A stretch of DNA of 64,000 bases from Eurosta solidaginis (taxonomy: Eukaryota > Arthropoda > Insecta > Diptera > Tephritidae): assembly GCF_040869045.1 (NCBI RefSeq), contig NC_090321.1:88022603-88086602 (forward strand), given 5' to 3'. The first letter of the stretch is position 1; each line of letters begins with the position of its first letter. Positions 33,571 through 43,694 of this stretch are shown in pieces. A program made the translations under genes and the position numbers. Below the pieces are notes generated by a model that saw nothing but the letters and a program-made list of their open reading frames with translations, made no database searches and was not told the DNA's origin.

Positions 33571-36500
33571 CACTATGGCGCCTTTTGAGTTTTTTCTTTG
33601 CAAAAATCATAACTTTTGAATTAATGAAGATATTTTAAAGATTTATACTGCACGTGAAAGCTAATTATTTCGACTTTGGAAAATTTAGAATACAGGGTGC
33701 CAGAGTAACAGGGTGCTTCACAATAATTCGTCAAATTTGAAAAATTGTGGAAAAATACAAAAAAAAAATGTTTGTTAAAAACTGAAGGACAAACTTCAAC
33801 ATTTTTTTTATGAGGATGTATTTGAACATGAAATCAGATAAACTTATGATTTGTATGAAGGAGTGTGGCTCTACCCGCTTATGATTAAAAGTTTTGTATT
33901 TATTGATTTCTTTTTTTTTTTAATAAAACAACAAAACTAAGTACTAATTTTTTTTTGTGATAGAAAAAAGTTAATCATTTTTTAATCTTAACGTAGTCTT
34001 CGTCACTTGAAAATATATCTAACAAGGAAACCATTTCTTAGCTATAGGTGTCTGTAAGATCATTTTGTGATCTTACATGCCTCATGGATGATATGACTGG
34101 ATCAGAAGAGATGGCCAACATGTTGAAAATGTCCTCGTTTTGTCTAACTCGTGAGATTTTGCAAGCATTAGTACTTCTATATCTTTTGTAGTCCTTGTTT
34201 TTAGTTTCTTGAGCTTTTTCAGATAATTCCCCTAATGGTAAACACTGGTATTCTATTAAATCTTTTCCATGGGCCAAAATTTTATGTACCGTTGGTGTGA
34301 GCTTTTTCTCAGCATACTTTTAAAGCAGCAGCTCAGCAGTTTTCGATGCATATTCTATAAATTTAGGTCCACTAACTTTTTCATGGCAATTTAAAATATT
34401 TAAAATTACTCCCAATCGTTTGACAATATCTCTATCGACTCCAGTAATGCGAGCAGTCATTTCATCGTGTTCAAAAAATCGTCTTGAGAAGTTTCCATCA
34501 TTTGTGTTGCCGTATCCATACTTTGGGCAGTGAACTCTCAGGCGAAGCTCTTTATAGAATGCATCTAGAATTATTATTTTTTTCTAATGTTTTGTTTTTC
34601 CTTAGATGTTGCATTGTCGTCTAAAACTTCTCCTTGTTGTGGTAGTGTTTAAGCCAGTTTTAAGACGAATTCCATGCACCTTATCCTCGCATGCAAAGGA
34701 GATATTCCAGACTCATAATTTAGTTCGTCAATTATTGAATCATCAAGATTTTGAAAGTCTTTTTGACTCTTCTTACAGATTGGACATTTCAATGTAGATG
34801 ATGTGTTTGTTAGTAAGTTTAAAACGTTTCCATAGACTATTGTTAGAAGAAAATCATGCTTTATGGTAATAACATTTCCGTCTTCGATTTCAATTAATGT
34901 TGGTTCTAATTTTGCGATTTGATTTTTTATATCACTCACTGTAGCTTTTATGAGTTCTGAAGACGCCTTCTCTTATTTAAATAATATCGGCCAGCACATT
35001 TTAACTGATGACGGCCGTGGATATTTCCAATATTCTGAAGCTTCATCTTTTAAACTGAGGGGAACAATAGAAGCCATATTACCATCTGTAATTGTTCTAT
35101 CGTCTACATTTATTCTTTGTTTATATGCGCTTTGTTCTGATGATTCAACACAGCCCCATTTATTTATCAATGTTAGCCTTTTTGGCAGTGATTTCAACTT
35201 TTCTTCAGAAAGACTTTACAAGAGTCGCATAGACGTATGATCCATTAAGATTGGGAGCTCAACTTCAGCTGATATTTCGGTAATTTTGGCTCTTGGAGTA
35301 ACTGCTTCTTTCTTGGCTTGAGTTATTTGTTTATATTCAGGGAAAAGGTCGGCATTATGTTGCAATATTGACTCACGCAATACATTATATTTATCATTCG
35401 ATAACCCGAGATCTATAAACAGCGCCAAAGGCTCTTCAGGAGTGTATCTCCTAGGGCGCGGATTTTGGGGGCGTGGGAATTCTGTTTTTGATCCTTCTCA
35501 GTCGCACTGGACTTGCTAACGCAACTGTTCCTATGATATGAGACTTGGTGTTTTCTTCGTCCTTTTTATAATTAATAGCCAATGCTTCTGAAAAATAAGT
35601 CGTATAATCTGACAGCTTCCTTTTCCTTGTGTAGGTCGAACATTCTTCTCTGGGTTTTGTTAGTCTTCATCTAGTTCGATTGGTTGATGTGCTAGGCATT
35701 TATTCGTCGAAAAAACTTTTACCAGCTAGCCAGCTTTCATGCTTACTTATAAACCTTGAAGTAGAACGACCGACTGCTTGCCATTTTCTTTGTACTGGAA
35801 TGTAGAGGAAGCCAATTTTGCTTTCAAGTCTTCGTCTTCTTTATTGCATGCTTCATTTGGCAATTCTGTCATAAAAGCCTCAACGAACTTCGCTTTGGTC
35901 TTTGAAGCTTTGAACACCTCAAATAGCTTGGAGTTTTCTAGAGACATTCTATATTTGCCATCGAGTATATCTTAATAAAAAAATATGTGAGCTATATTTA
36001 TGTTTATTTAAATAAACATAATACTTTATTCAATAGACTCCAAAAAACGACTGATTTTGGGCGTTGTATTAACCATTGCTATATATACTCAAATTATGGA
36101 AATGATTTCCAGGTATATTATGCAGCTTGTAACCGAAAAATTTGGTTTTATTAACAAATTCCAACAACAAAAGTGACCGTACTAAATTCGCCTCCTTCTT
36201 ACCTATACCTGCTCAGGCGCGTATTTATACCCAAGGTTGCTTCACTTTATTTGATGTAAAAAGTGAAATCGCAGCTAAACGCAGAATATTTAGCAAATAC
36301 CTACTGTAAATTTCACGGAGACCTTTTTTGTTCTTTTTTTTTATTTTCCATCAAAGTTCGAAAAAGGTCCTAAAAATAGGCTTTTGGAAAAATAGGTAGA
36401 TCAGACAAATTTTATAAAAAAAAAAAAAATTTTATGTTTTTCTTCAACCTAGAATTAAATATCCTTTCGTTATAATACAAGAAAGGAGTAGCATTCCGTT

Positions 36501-36743
36501 TTGTTTGGAGACAAAACAATTTTTAATACAACAAAAAAGAACAAAAAATACAAATTTTTCTAAGTGTTAAAAATTTATCAACTTTGAGCGGCTCACCTCC
36601 TAAAATATCATTTTCTTTTTAATAAGAGTTATATATTCGTAATCCCTGGAAAATTCTCTATTAAATACATGTATTAGGTTTATCGAATGCTTTCATGAAA
36701 ATTTTGATTTTTGCCAGGTTTTTCGGGGAGAGGCGCCATAGTG
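33571..36743 (-). mobile_element. Complete Transib element with RSS-like ends
   Basis: The 3173-bp element is bounded by cactatggcgcc and its inverse and flanked by cgacg at 33566-33570 and 36744-36748. A GC-rich 5-bp duplication and CACTATG-type ends are the published hallmarks of Transib. Both ends carry a heptamer (33571-33577; 36737-36743), then exactly 22 bp, then gcaaaaatc (33600-33608; inverse at 36706-36714). This is close to the heptamer-23-nonamer layout of vertebrate V(D)J recombination signals. The transposase lies inside on the minus strand and is degenerate. The insertion site is in a P-like transposase remnant. Confidence 0.85.
34038..35960 (-). pseudogene. Transib transposase (RAG1-related), degenerate
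   Basis: Minus-strand blocks read in order with frameshifts between them. They are an N-terminal part (35747-35947), LGLSNDKYNVLRE with a long helix (35216-35428), NKWGCVESSEQSAYKQ with YWKYPRPSSVKMCWPI (34973-35197), LTIVYGNVLNLLTNTSSTL, then KCPICKKSQKDF (zinc-type CxxC) and SPLHARIRCMEF (34649-34939). Then come NTNDGNFSRRFF-type codons (about 34450-34520) and LPLGELSEKAQETKNKDYKR (34038-34277). The last block aligns with the RAG1 region holding its catalytic Glu, and YPRPSS with KPNS of RAG1. Expected Asp positions appear lost: a GCDGSSG-type motif reads GCVESSE, and an IDGK-type motif reads VYGN. No activity is expected. Confidence 0.75.
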
Positions 36744-37203
36744 CGACGTAGACGACTGCGATATTTTACAAGAGGAGGCTTTTGTCATAAATCGCTGGAT
36801 GTATGATTAAAAAGCTGAATTTTGAAGAACTTCGCGATTTTGGACCTTCGTTCGGGTTTGTAGACCAAACCATCAAAGGATTTTTAAAAAAAACCGAATG
36901 CAAATCTTCTACAGGGCGTGAAAAAAAATATTTTACAATATAAACGCATTAGAAAATTTTAATTCGTTCGCATCCGTAGCCTTAACAGGCGCCGAAAAGT
37001 CCATAAGACTAAACAATGAATTCCTCAAAATTAAGTTATAAGGTGAAGTATAAAAGTTTGCAATTGTATTTTAACATATATTTTTTTTAAGATTTTGTTT
37101 GTTTCATAAGTTCAAGTTTTGTAAGCGAAATTTAAGTATATAAAATAATTTTAAAAAATTGTTTAGTCATAAAATCAACCATTATATCAAGTTTCAGTTT
37201 TCT

Positions 37204-37580
37204 TTAGTAATGAATTACCGCATTTTTTCATTTTTCGAAATTTCGCTATATTACTTTTTTTTTAAGTGGGCGTGGTCGCAAACCGATTTTGTTAATTTTC
37301 ATCAGTTAAATGTATAATGGTAAGGACAAACTCCCTGCCAGTTTTGAACATGATATCTTCAACACCATAGAATTTATTGCTTGTAAGGTATTTAAATTTT
37401 TTTCTTCTAAATACACATTGTGCTTCACTCAAGTTATCGTGTTGACGGACGGAAGGACGGACGTGGCTAAATAGAAATTTTTTTTCGATGCTGATAGTTA
37501 GTTCTGATATATGAAAGTCTATCTATCTCGATTCCTTTATTTCATTTCGTACTACCGTTATACAATCAAAGGTATAATAG
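37204..37580 (-). mobile_element. DINE-1-like 5'-end fragment, diverged
   Basis: This has core boxes (aagtgggcgtggtcg, 'catgatatcttcaac'), 'ctcaagttatcgtgttgacgg', a short GGAC microsatellite and 'ctatctatctcgattccttt' at the end. It corresponds to the microsatellite half of E2-type elements. The array and hairpin end are absent. Confidence 0.65.
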
Positions 37581-38368
37581 CATTGTATGCAATTACACGT
37601 GGGGTATTATAACAAATATCCTTTTGTGAGGAGCTTCTTACCAGAACAAACCAATAGCAATCAAGAAGAGTTTATAAAAACCTATGAAACTTGAACAAAG
37701 AAATTGAATTTGCCAATAAAATTGCGACAATTTTAATATAATTTCAGGTGTACTTATTGCCTTCTGATATGGACCTAGACATATCATCTCCAGAGGCAGC
37801 AAGTCTTAATAAAACCTTAGCCGTTCAGGAAAGAGATATACGTTTTGCGGACTCCTGATGGCACTTATTCACAGTAGCACACTAAGCACCAGCAGGCCAC
37901 TTATCAGATACCTCACAAACCTGACGGAATTTAAAATCCAGAGTGTCAGATTGTTAATTTCAGACTGTGGCCTCGCAAGGAAATGTCGTCTGATAGGCAC
38001 AAGGTTAAACATTTTGTTTACTATATTTTTGATCAAATCAATTTTGGTTTAAAGGACTGTGCCAAATTTAGTTCAGATCTAAAGCTTGATGGTTTGAAAT
38101 GCATTAACGAAATTTTTTCTAACCCAAAAGTTGTGCTTTTTTTACTTCTTAAACCTACACCCAAAAAAATAGCCGAACCCTCGATTGTGGAGAAATGGTT
38201 GAAGGTAACACTACAAAGATCGAGGGGTCGCACCTCAGTGGGAGCGATGTGGTGTTATTGAAACAAGTAATTGAGTACTATATCAAGGAGTCTCATTTGG
38301 TTTCTTATTAATAGAGGGATGCTGCTTCAGGATTCTAAAATAAATAGATGAACTCTGTGATAGTTTCA
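37581..38368. other. No supported feature
   Basis: Open frames of 64-92 codons overlap on both strands (37858-38261) without a recognisable domain. They may be remnants of a retroelement, as the next segment is, but I cannot show it. Confidence 0.3.
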
Positions 38369-38530
38369 CTCATCATAGTATATACAGCATTTAACTGGGC
38401 AACTCAAGTATTTCTGCAGAAGTCTCTTTCCAAAATACAACGCTTAGCATGTCTCTTCATTACCGGAGCCACGAACACGTGCACCGCGGTGATGGAAGTG
38501 CTACTCAAGCTAGCTCCCCTGACCATATTA
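38369..38530 (+). pseudogene. LINE RT-tail fragment (R1/jockey-like)
   Basis: The plus strand reads FLQKSLSKIQRLACLFITGA followed by MEVLLKLAPLTI. These match the conserved 'LSRLQRLACLGITGAMRT' and 'AMEVLLGLPPL' blocks downstream of the RT domain in several insect LINEs. Only about 50 codons are recognisable. Confidence 0.65.
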
Positions 38531-39524
38531 AAAACGAACAGACAGCTATCAACAACTGGATAGTTAAATCATTCATTAAAAATACAAAACCATTTAGTCC
38601 TGATATAGAGAAAAACTGAGGCAGAAGCTCCCAGTCATCCACGTCAAAGAGTTTCAGGGGATAAAGCACATTTCATAGTCGAAAATTTCCACCAACAACA
38701 CATTTACCACCAATAAATAATTGTACTATTCTAAAGTTTTGATCGGTATTCTGAAAGGAGTTTGCAAAAGCCAGTCTTAATTTTTTGCAAGCGATGTGGG
38801 AGTTTCGACGGTGAAAGGTACAGGGTGACATAGTGCTACATGTGTAACCTTTGATAGTTAAACTATGCTAGATGATAAATTCACGGGGTAAACCTGCCAA
38901 TTTTTTTGGAGAGCCCCTATGGTGCATACGCTTTTGGAATGATTTAAATTTTTTTTAACTCTGCTTCAGATTATATATAATAGTGCTCAGCGGTAGTGAA
39001 TCTTGGATTGACACTAAATAACACGCCGAAGTTTTAACGAGATTTTCGCATTTCATTGCCTAATTTGAACGGAATCTAATGCCACTGAAAAATTGCAAAA
39101 CGACCGCCACCAGAGCCATTGCCAAAAATTAACATTTCATTAACCTTCCATACAATCTTCAAAATAACACACGATACGGTTCTTCGTTGACCCATGAATA
39201 AAATTTATGGGCTTTAAACTAATATAACTTTATGTATAATTGATTAATTGAAGCTATGTGTGGATGCAGGTGTTATGTTGCCAAATGAGATTTTTGAGAA
39301 AACTCACAAATTTAAAATTTTTTCTCGAATTTAATGCGCTTTCCAAAAAAGCACATTTGTCGAGTCTGGTAACATCACATGCATTTGCACTGTATTTTCA
39401 TGCGATAAATTCGAATCCACCGTCAGAATATGCCAAACGTATTAAAAAACTAAGTACACCATTCGCTTCGCCGTTTTATTATTATTAAACGGGTTTATTT
39501 TGATTGACTCTGTGTAGCCAGCGT
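38531..39524. other. No clear feature
   Basis: AT-rich sequence with no supported gene. The 76-codon frame at 39258 lacks any recognisable motif. Confidence 0.35.
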
Positions 39525-39915
39525 TGTTTACGAATTTTTTAGTTGAAATTTAAGTAACTTCCCGATAAGTTACAAGCTTGAAACTTGGAATATAGTTCAG
39601 AACCCGATGACAATTCAATAAAAAGAAGAAAAGACTTCGCTAGGTGGCGCATGGATCGATATATTTCAAAATATCGTATTTTTGGTCCAATTTGGCTCAT
39701 ATTTGGAATACATATTACATGCGGAAATAGAAAAAAATCCCGCTAGGTGCCGCAAGGATCGATATTCAAAAAAATCGTATTTGTGGTCCGACTTGGCTCA
39801 TATTTGGAATACATATTACATGCGGAAATAGAAAAAAATTCCCGCTAGGTGCCGCAAGGATCGAGATATTCAAAAAAATCGAGTTTTTGTTCCGATTTGG
39901 CTCTTATTTGGAACA
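39525..39915 (+). repeat. 'gctaggtgccgcaagg' repeat, about three 103-bp units
   Basis: This starts with a unit like 'taagtaacttcccgataagt' followed by three tandem 103-bp copies containing 'cgctaggtggcgcatggatc', 'atttggctcatatttggaat' and 'acatattacatgcggaaata'. The same family occurs at 41976-42365 (inverted) and 60867-61430. Confidence 0.75.
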
Positions 39916-40778
39916 AATATTAAATACAGTCCGGTAGAAGTGACATCAAAATACTTTGCAGATCGAGGAGGGGCAAGAATATGTGGCGCTGAGTCGAAAG
40001 AAGTCTTTGAAAGGATTATGTATTGAGGAGTTAGATTGTAACAAATTGTCAGGAAAGAGTCCTTGTAATAATGAGGCACTAAATGAACTAAAAAGAATGA
40101 GAAATTATAGGCAATTAAATAAAGACTAAAAACTTTAAAATAAAATAATTTTAAAAAAAGGTTTAACTTAAGCCGCGGGTTCGAATCGAATTATTGTTAT
40201 GATAAATTTTTTCTTAAATGAAATTTTTTTTAATTTTAGCTTTGTGAAAAACTATAGTTTTTCCATGTCCAAGCCAAAGCCAATAAAATATTTTGCGTAA
40301 GACCAAGTTTATCGGAGTAGCGGACTCAGTTTTTGCAAAAAGTTAAACTTTTTTCACCTTATTAGCTCTTCATCATTCTCTTACATTCTTGTTTCCGAAT
40401 GCAGGATCTGGATAACATAGCAAATTGTATGATGAAACCAAACTTATTTTATGGTATATACGTTTATATATGTATACGTATGATGCAGACAGATCAGTAT
40501 CTTTTTAGTTTACATACAAATGAAAAAAATTTCGAATAACATTAAATACGAGCAGCTCGTTTTTAAGAGAAAGAGAAATTCGTTCGTAAAAGGGTCAAAT
40601 TTGTGGAGAAGACTTTTTAAAGGTTAAATATTTTTGTAAACACACCAATGATTAAAAGCTTAAACTTTGTTTCTATTAACTATGTATGCAAATGTATTTT
40701 TTATTTGCAATGTTTACTTATGTATCTCCATATATACATACATAAGTTAATGTATGTCTTTAAATCACAGTAAAAATT
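39916..40778. other. AT-rich interval with no supported feature
   Basis: No recognisable gene, repeat boundary or RNA gene. Confidence 0.35.
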
Positions 40779-41546
40779 AACAAGTAACAACGGTACTGTC
40801 TTCGGCTATGCCGAAAATTTCATACCTTTCATGAGTGAAGTTGAACAATGTGTTAATTTTCAGAAATTCATAAAATTTGAACAATCGGTTGAATAGGAAA
40901 TACATATAATATATGTATCACCGATCTTAACGATTTTTTCAGACAACACTGAATGACATATATATATATATAAGCGTCCTTTGAAATTACAAGCTTCTAG
41001 ATGTTAAAAGGAGAATATAATATTGTAACGAATTTAGGGAAATTCCGCTTATTTGAAACCTTCTGCTAACGTTCGAATCTCTAAACTGTTGAATAAATAA
41101 CTGCAATACTCAGTATTGCAAACTGTCCTTAGTACTTCACAATGATACTTCACAATTAATAGCGTGTTTAAATCAGAACTGAATAGTTATTACTCAGCTT
41201 GCGCTGCTTTTATACTCTCTGTTGCCTGGTCCGCATATTTCTCCTAAGATCTAGACGTTTCACCTTCTAGAACCTTCGTATCTCCTGCTTGGTTACCATG
41301 CATATTTGTAGTTTATGTAATTACTTCGGTTGATGATTACATGTGTTTGTGAGTTATCTCTTCGTCGCCTTCTATGAGATATCTCCAAAATTGAGGGACT
41401 AGTTTTCGTTCAAACAGACAGACAGACGGACATAGCTAAATCAACGCAGCTCGTTACCCTGATCATTTCGGTATATTTAAGGACGCAAAATTTTGAGATT
41501 CGTGCCAAACTTAATATAGCATTTCATTTTTATGAAAGGTATAAAA
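40779..41546 (-). mobile_element. Second DINE-1-like family, split by an LTR fragment
   Basis: It has the same architecture as E2 but different sequence: a start in aacaagtaacaacgg, a hairpin ttcggc-tat-gccgaa (about 40800-40815), subterminal atttcatacctttcatgag, a CAGA/GGAC microsatellite with cggacatagctaaatc (about 41415-41440), and a right end tgaaaggtataaaaac that inverts the subterminal motif. It has no 130-bp array. The LTR fragment at 41024-41395 sits inside it. Confidence 0.55.
41024..41395 (-). mobile_element. Truncated LTR related to the solo LTR at 19016
   Basis: The minus strand matches the 3' three-quarters of the solo LTR, ending cctaaattcgttaca. Shared blocks include gaacgttagcagaaggtt, 'ttgaaacaagc'-type decay, cagcgcaagctgagta and cgacgaagagataactcac. 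The first 100 or so bp of the LTR are missing. It is nested in the 40779-41546 element. Confidence 0.7.
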
Positions 41547-41718
41547 ACATTATATAATATAAACATAATATAAGTAATATATATATATATAAATAAAAAT
41601 CAAATAAAAAAATTTTAAACACTTCCTTTATATAAATGGACAAAAATCGAAATGAAAAACGTCTCCTTATATAAAGATATATTATTGCTAAATTTCGATT
41701 TTTAAATTTTGACATAGA

Positions 41719-41862
41719 AATTGCAAAAATATTTATGAGAAGAAAAAATATAAAAGTGGAGCGCATTAGTTGGATTGGAAAGTTGGTAGGAAAGGAGATA
41801 TTATTAGTCAATCAATTGCGCTCCACCTTTATATTTTTACTTCTCATAAATATTTTTGCAAT
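41719..41862. repeat. Foldback sequence, ~47-bp arms
   Basis: The arm 41719-41767 (aattgcaaaaatatttatga, then ataaaagtggagcgca) is inverted at 41816-41862 around a 48-bp loop. This is probably a small foldback/MITE element. Immediately outside the arms I see no target duplication. Confidence 0.65.
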
Positions 41863-41975
41863 TTTTAAAAATCAAATCAATCAATTAGCAAGAATATGTC
41901 TTAAAATTTTTTTATTTTATTTTTATTTTCTCCTTTTATTGCATTTTCTCGGTGTCTTAACCTATCTATTAAGTT

Positions 41976-42365
41976 TTACAGTTGTAGCTCAATGAGAACT
42001 TACACAAAATTCCCTCCGTTTCGTACGATTTTTCTAAATATCTCATCCCGTGCGTCCCCTAGCGAATTTTTTTTTTTTGTATCGTGTCATCGGCTGTCAT
42101 CGACCTCTGAATTAAGTTTAAAATTTCAAGTCTCTAGCTCATCGAGAAGTTACTTAAAAGCTGGTTTGAAAATTTTCAATTTCTTATCCAATTATTTCAA
42201 TCCGTGCGCCACCTAACGGATTTTTTCCTTTTGTTGCATTGTCACGGTGCTCTAACCTATGTGTAAAGTTTCAAGTTTGTAGCTCAATGAGAAGTTACTT
42301 AAAAATCGATTGCAAGATTTGTATGAAAAGCGGAAAAACATTCAACCGACCTAATATAAAGGAAG
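41976..42365 (-). repeat. 'ggtggcgcacgg' repeat family, inverted copy
   Basis: The reverse complement shows 'tttaagtaacttctcattga', 'gctacaaacttgaaacttta', 'gacaatgcaacaaaaggaaa' and 'ccgttaggtggcgcacgg', repeated about twice with variation. It closely matches 60867-61060 on the plus strand, including a 'tatattaggtcggttgaatg' edge. The 74-codon frame here is incidental. Confidence 0.7.
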
Positions 42366-42605
42366 TAAAATAAACCGAAAACTCATTTGTAATTGATGTT
42401 GTGTCTGCGATGTTGTTGCTTTAAAATTATGCATATCCAATATAAATTTTGGTCCAAGCTTTGCAATTTCAAAAAATTAAAGACCCCTTCTTTTTACGTT
42501 TAACCATTTTGCACCAAGAGCGGTGTTTAAAACGGGGTTGGTGTTTTTTCGTTCGGCGTGGTGGGGAGTCAACCCAAGCTCCCTTTCGTTACTGAACAAT
42601 AACTT
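42366..42605. other. No clear feature
   Basis: Short interval with nothing supported. Confidence 0.3.
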
Positions 42606-42650
42606 TTATACTCAGCTGAGTAAAGCTCACAGAATGTTATAATTTTATTC
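42606..42650 (+). mobile_element. DINE-1-like 5'-end fragment
   Basis: ttttatactcagctgagtaa and 'agctcacagaatgttata' match the first 40 bp of E1/E6. The rest is missing. Confidence 0.5.
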
Positions 42651-42890
42651 GCCCAATTAATAAACGAGTCGACATTAATACAGCCTTAAGGACCTGATTA
42701 TGTCATGCCGTTCTGTCTTTGAACCCGATAAATTGAATAAGCTTTGAAATAACTTATTGAAATATGTTAGCTTCTTGGCACTCATCACCCTATTTATAAT
42801 TAGTGAAATCGAAAAACAATAAAAACGTGATTATTCAATAATGGACTCTTTCGCTGTAGAAAATATATTGATATATTTGTAATTAGTAAG
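42651..42890. other. No clear feature
   Basis: AT-rich interval with nothing recognisable. Confidence 0.3.
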
Positions 42891-43060
42891 GAATTCGTGT
42901 ATCTTGGAGGCAGCAACAAAAACAATGTCACCGTAAAACTCCAACGTAGATTCACCCCAACTTTAAAACTTACTTTGGACAGAGTAGGCTTTGATAAAGT
43001 AATGTCCTCTCTCGTCGAACAAAACTCGGACCCTATAAGTCCCTTATAACACAGTCCAGA
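42891..43060 (+). pseudogene. Degraded LINE RT-tail fragment
   Basis: EFVYLGGSNKNNVTVKLQRR resembles the DFVYLGTSINTSNNISTEIQ block of the LINE at 43695-45134. The following codons loosely follow the same tail (VMSSLVEQ against VLSRRTK). Heavily decayed. Confidence 0.55.
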
Positions 43061-43680
43061 TGTATGGCTCTGAAGCGCGGGACGGTGTTGACAGAAGGTG
43101 CGATGCTATTTGCAATATTCAAAAGACAATTTTTCCCAAAGATGTATAAGGACACAGGAGTTGCATATGATCTATCAGGCAGGAAAGGCGTGGACAGAAA
43201 TGCGAGCTGCAAAATTTCTAAGATCATGTGCAAATCCTGCTGTATTAAAAGTAGCTCATATCTCTGAAGAGAGAAGGCTTAAGGCTAACAATGTGCATCG
43301 TAACCGGACACGGCCTTCTGGCATAACATGCTTATAAGTTTAGCCTCATCAGTAACAGCAGATGTAGGAAGTGCGAGCTGCAGGTTGAAACAGAGTGCCA
43401 GGTTAAGGCAGAGTGCCAAGTCTTGAAGCAGCAATTAAGCTAGGTCCTAAAAAACTTCTAGTATTTGCCAAGAGGACGGAGTTATTCCGTAACATAAGTC
43501 ATGACACCTGTTTGGGGTTCCTACGTTTGGTTGTCAAACAAATTCTGGTGGTACTATGGACTAATTCAGTCTATGTGAGGTCTTATTGACCCGCCAGTTC
43601 AGCCCAACCTAAGGCCGATAAAAAGGTCGTAACTGAAAAAATTATTTTGTTGTCAAAAAAGCTTTGAGCTAAACTTAATT
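43061..43680. other. Probable decayed retroelement, not assigned
   Basis: Two antisense-overlapping 66- to 79-codon frames (43033-43337) have no motif. Near 43440-43615 codons such as GFLRLVVKQ and a 'cagcccaacctaagg' end look like a LINE terminus, but the evidence is weak. Confidence 0.35.
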
Positions 43681-43694
43681 TATTTGGTTTTTAC

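Larger units (their letters stand above)
33027..37040 (+). pseudogene. P-element-like transposase, broken and split by Transib
   Basis: The plus-strand frame 33183-33476 encodes about 97 residues, including YILTYRLNQDVLENFFGAMR and the DHPTPKEFQYRLRKYILG block. These are hallmarks of the C-terminal catalytic region of P-element and THAP9-type transposases. A TAG follows at 33474. Beyond it the sequence reads MPASQEILNTIG up to the Transib target site. If the Transib and one copy of its 5-bp duplication are mentally removed, the reading continues in phase at 36749 with VDDCDILQEEAFVINRWMYD before another stop. Upstream (33027-33182) and downstream (to about 37040) codons are decayed. No P-type terminal repeats were found. 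A domesticated gene is unlikely given the stops. Confidence 0.6.
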
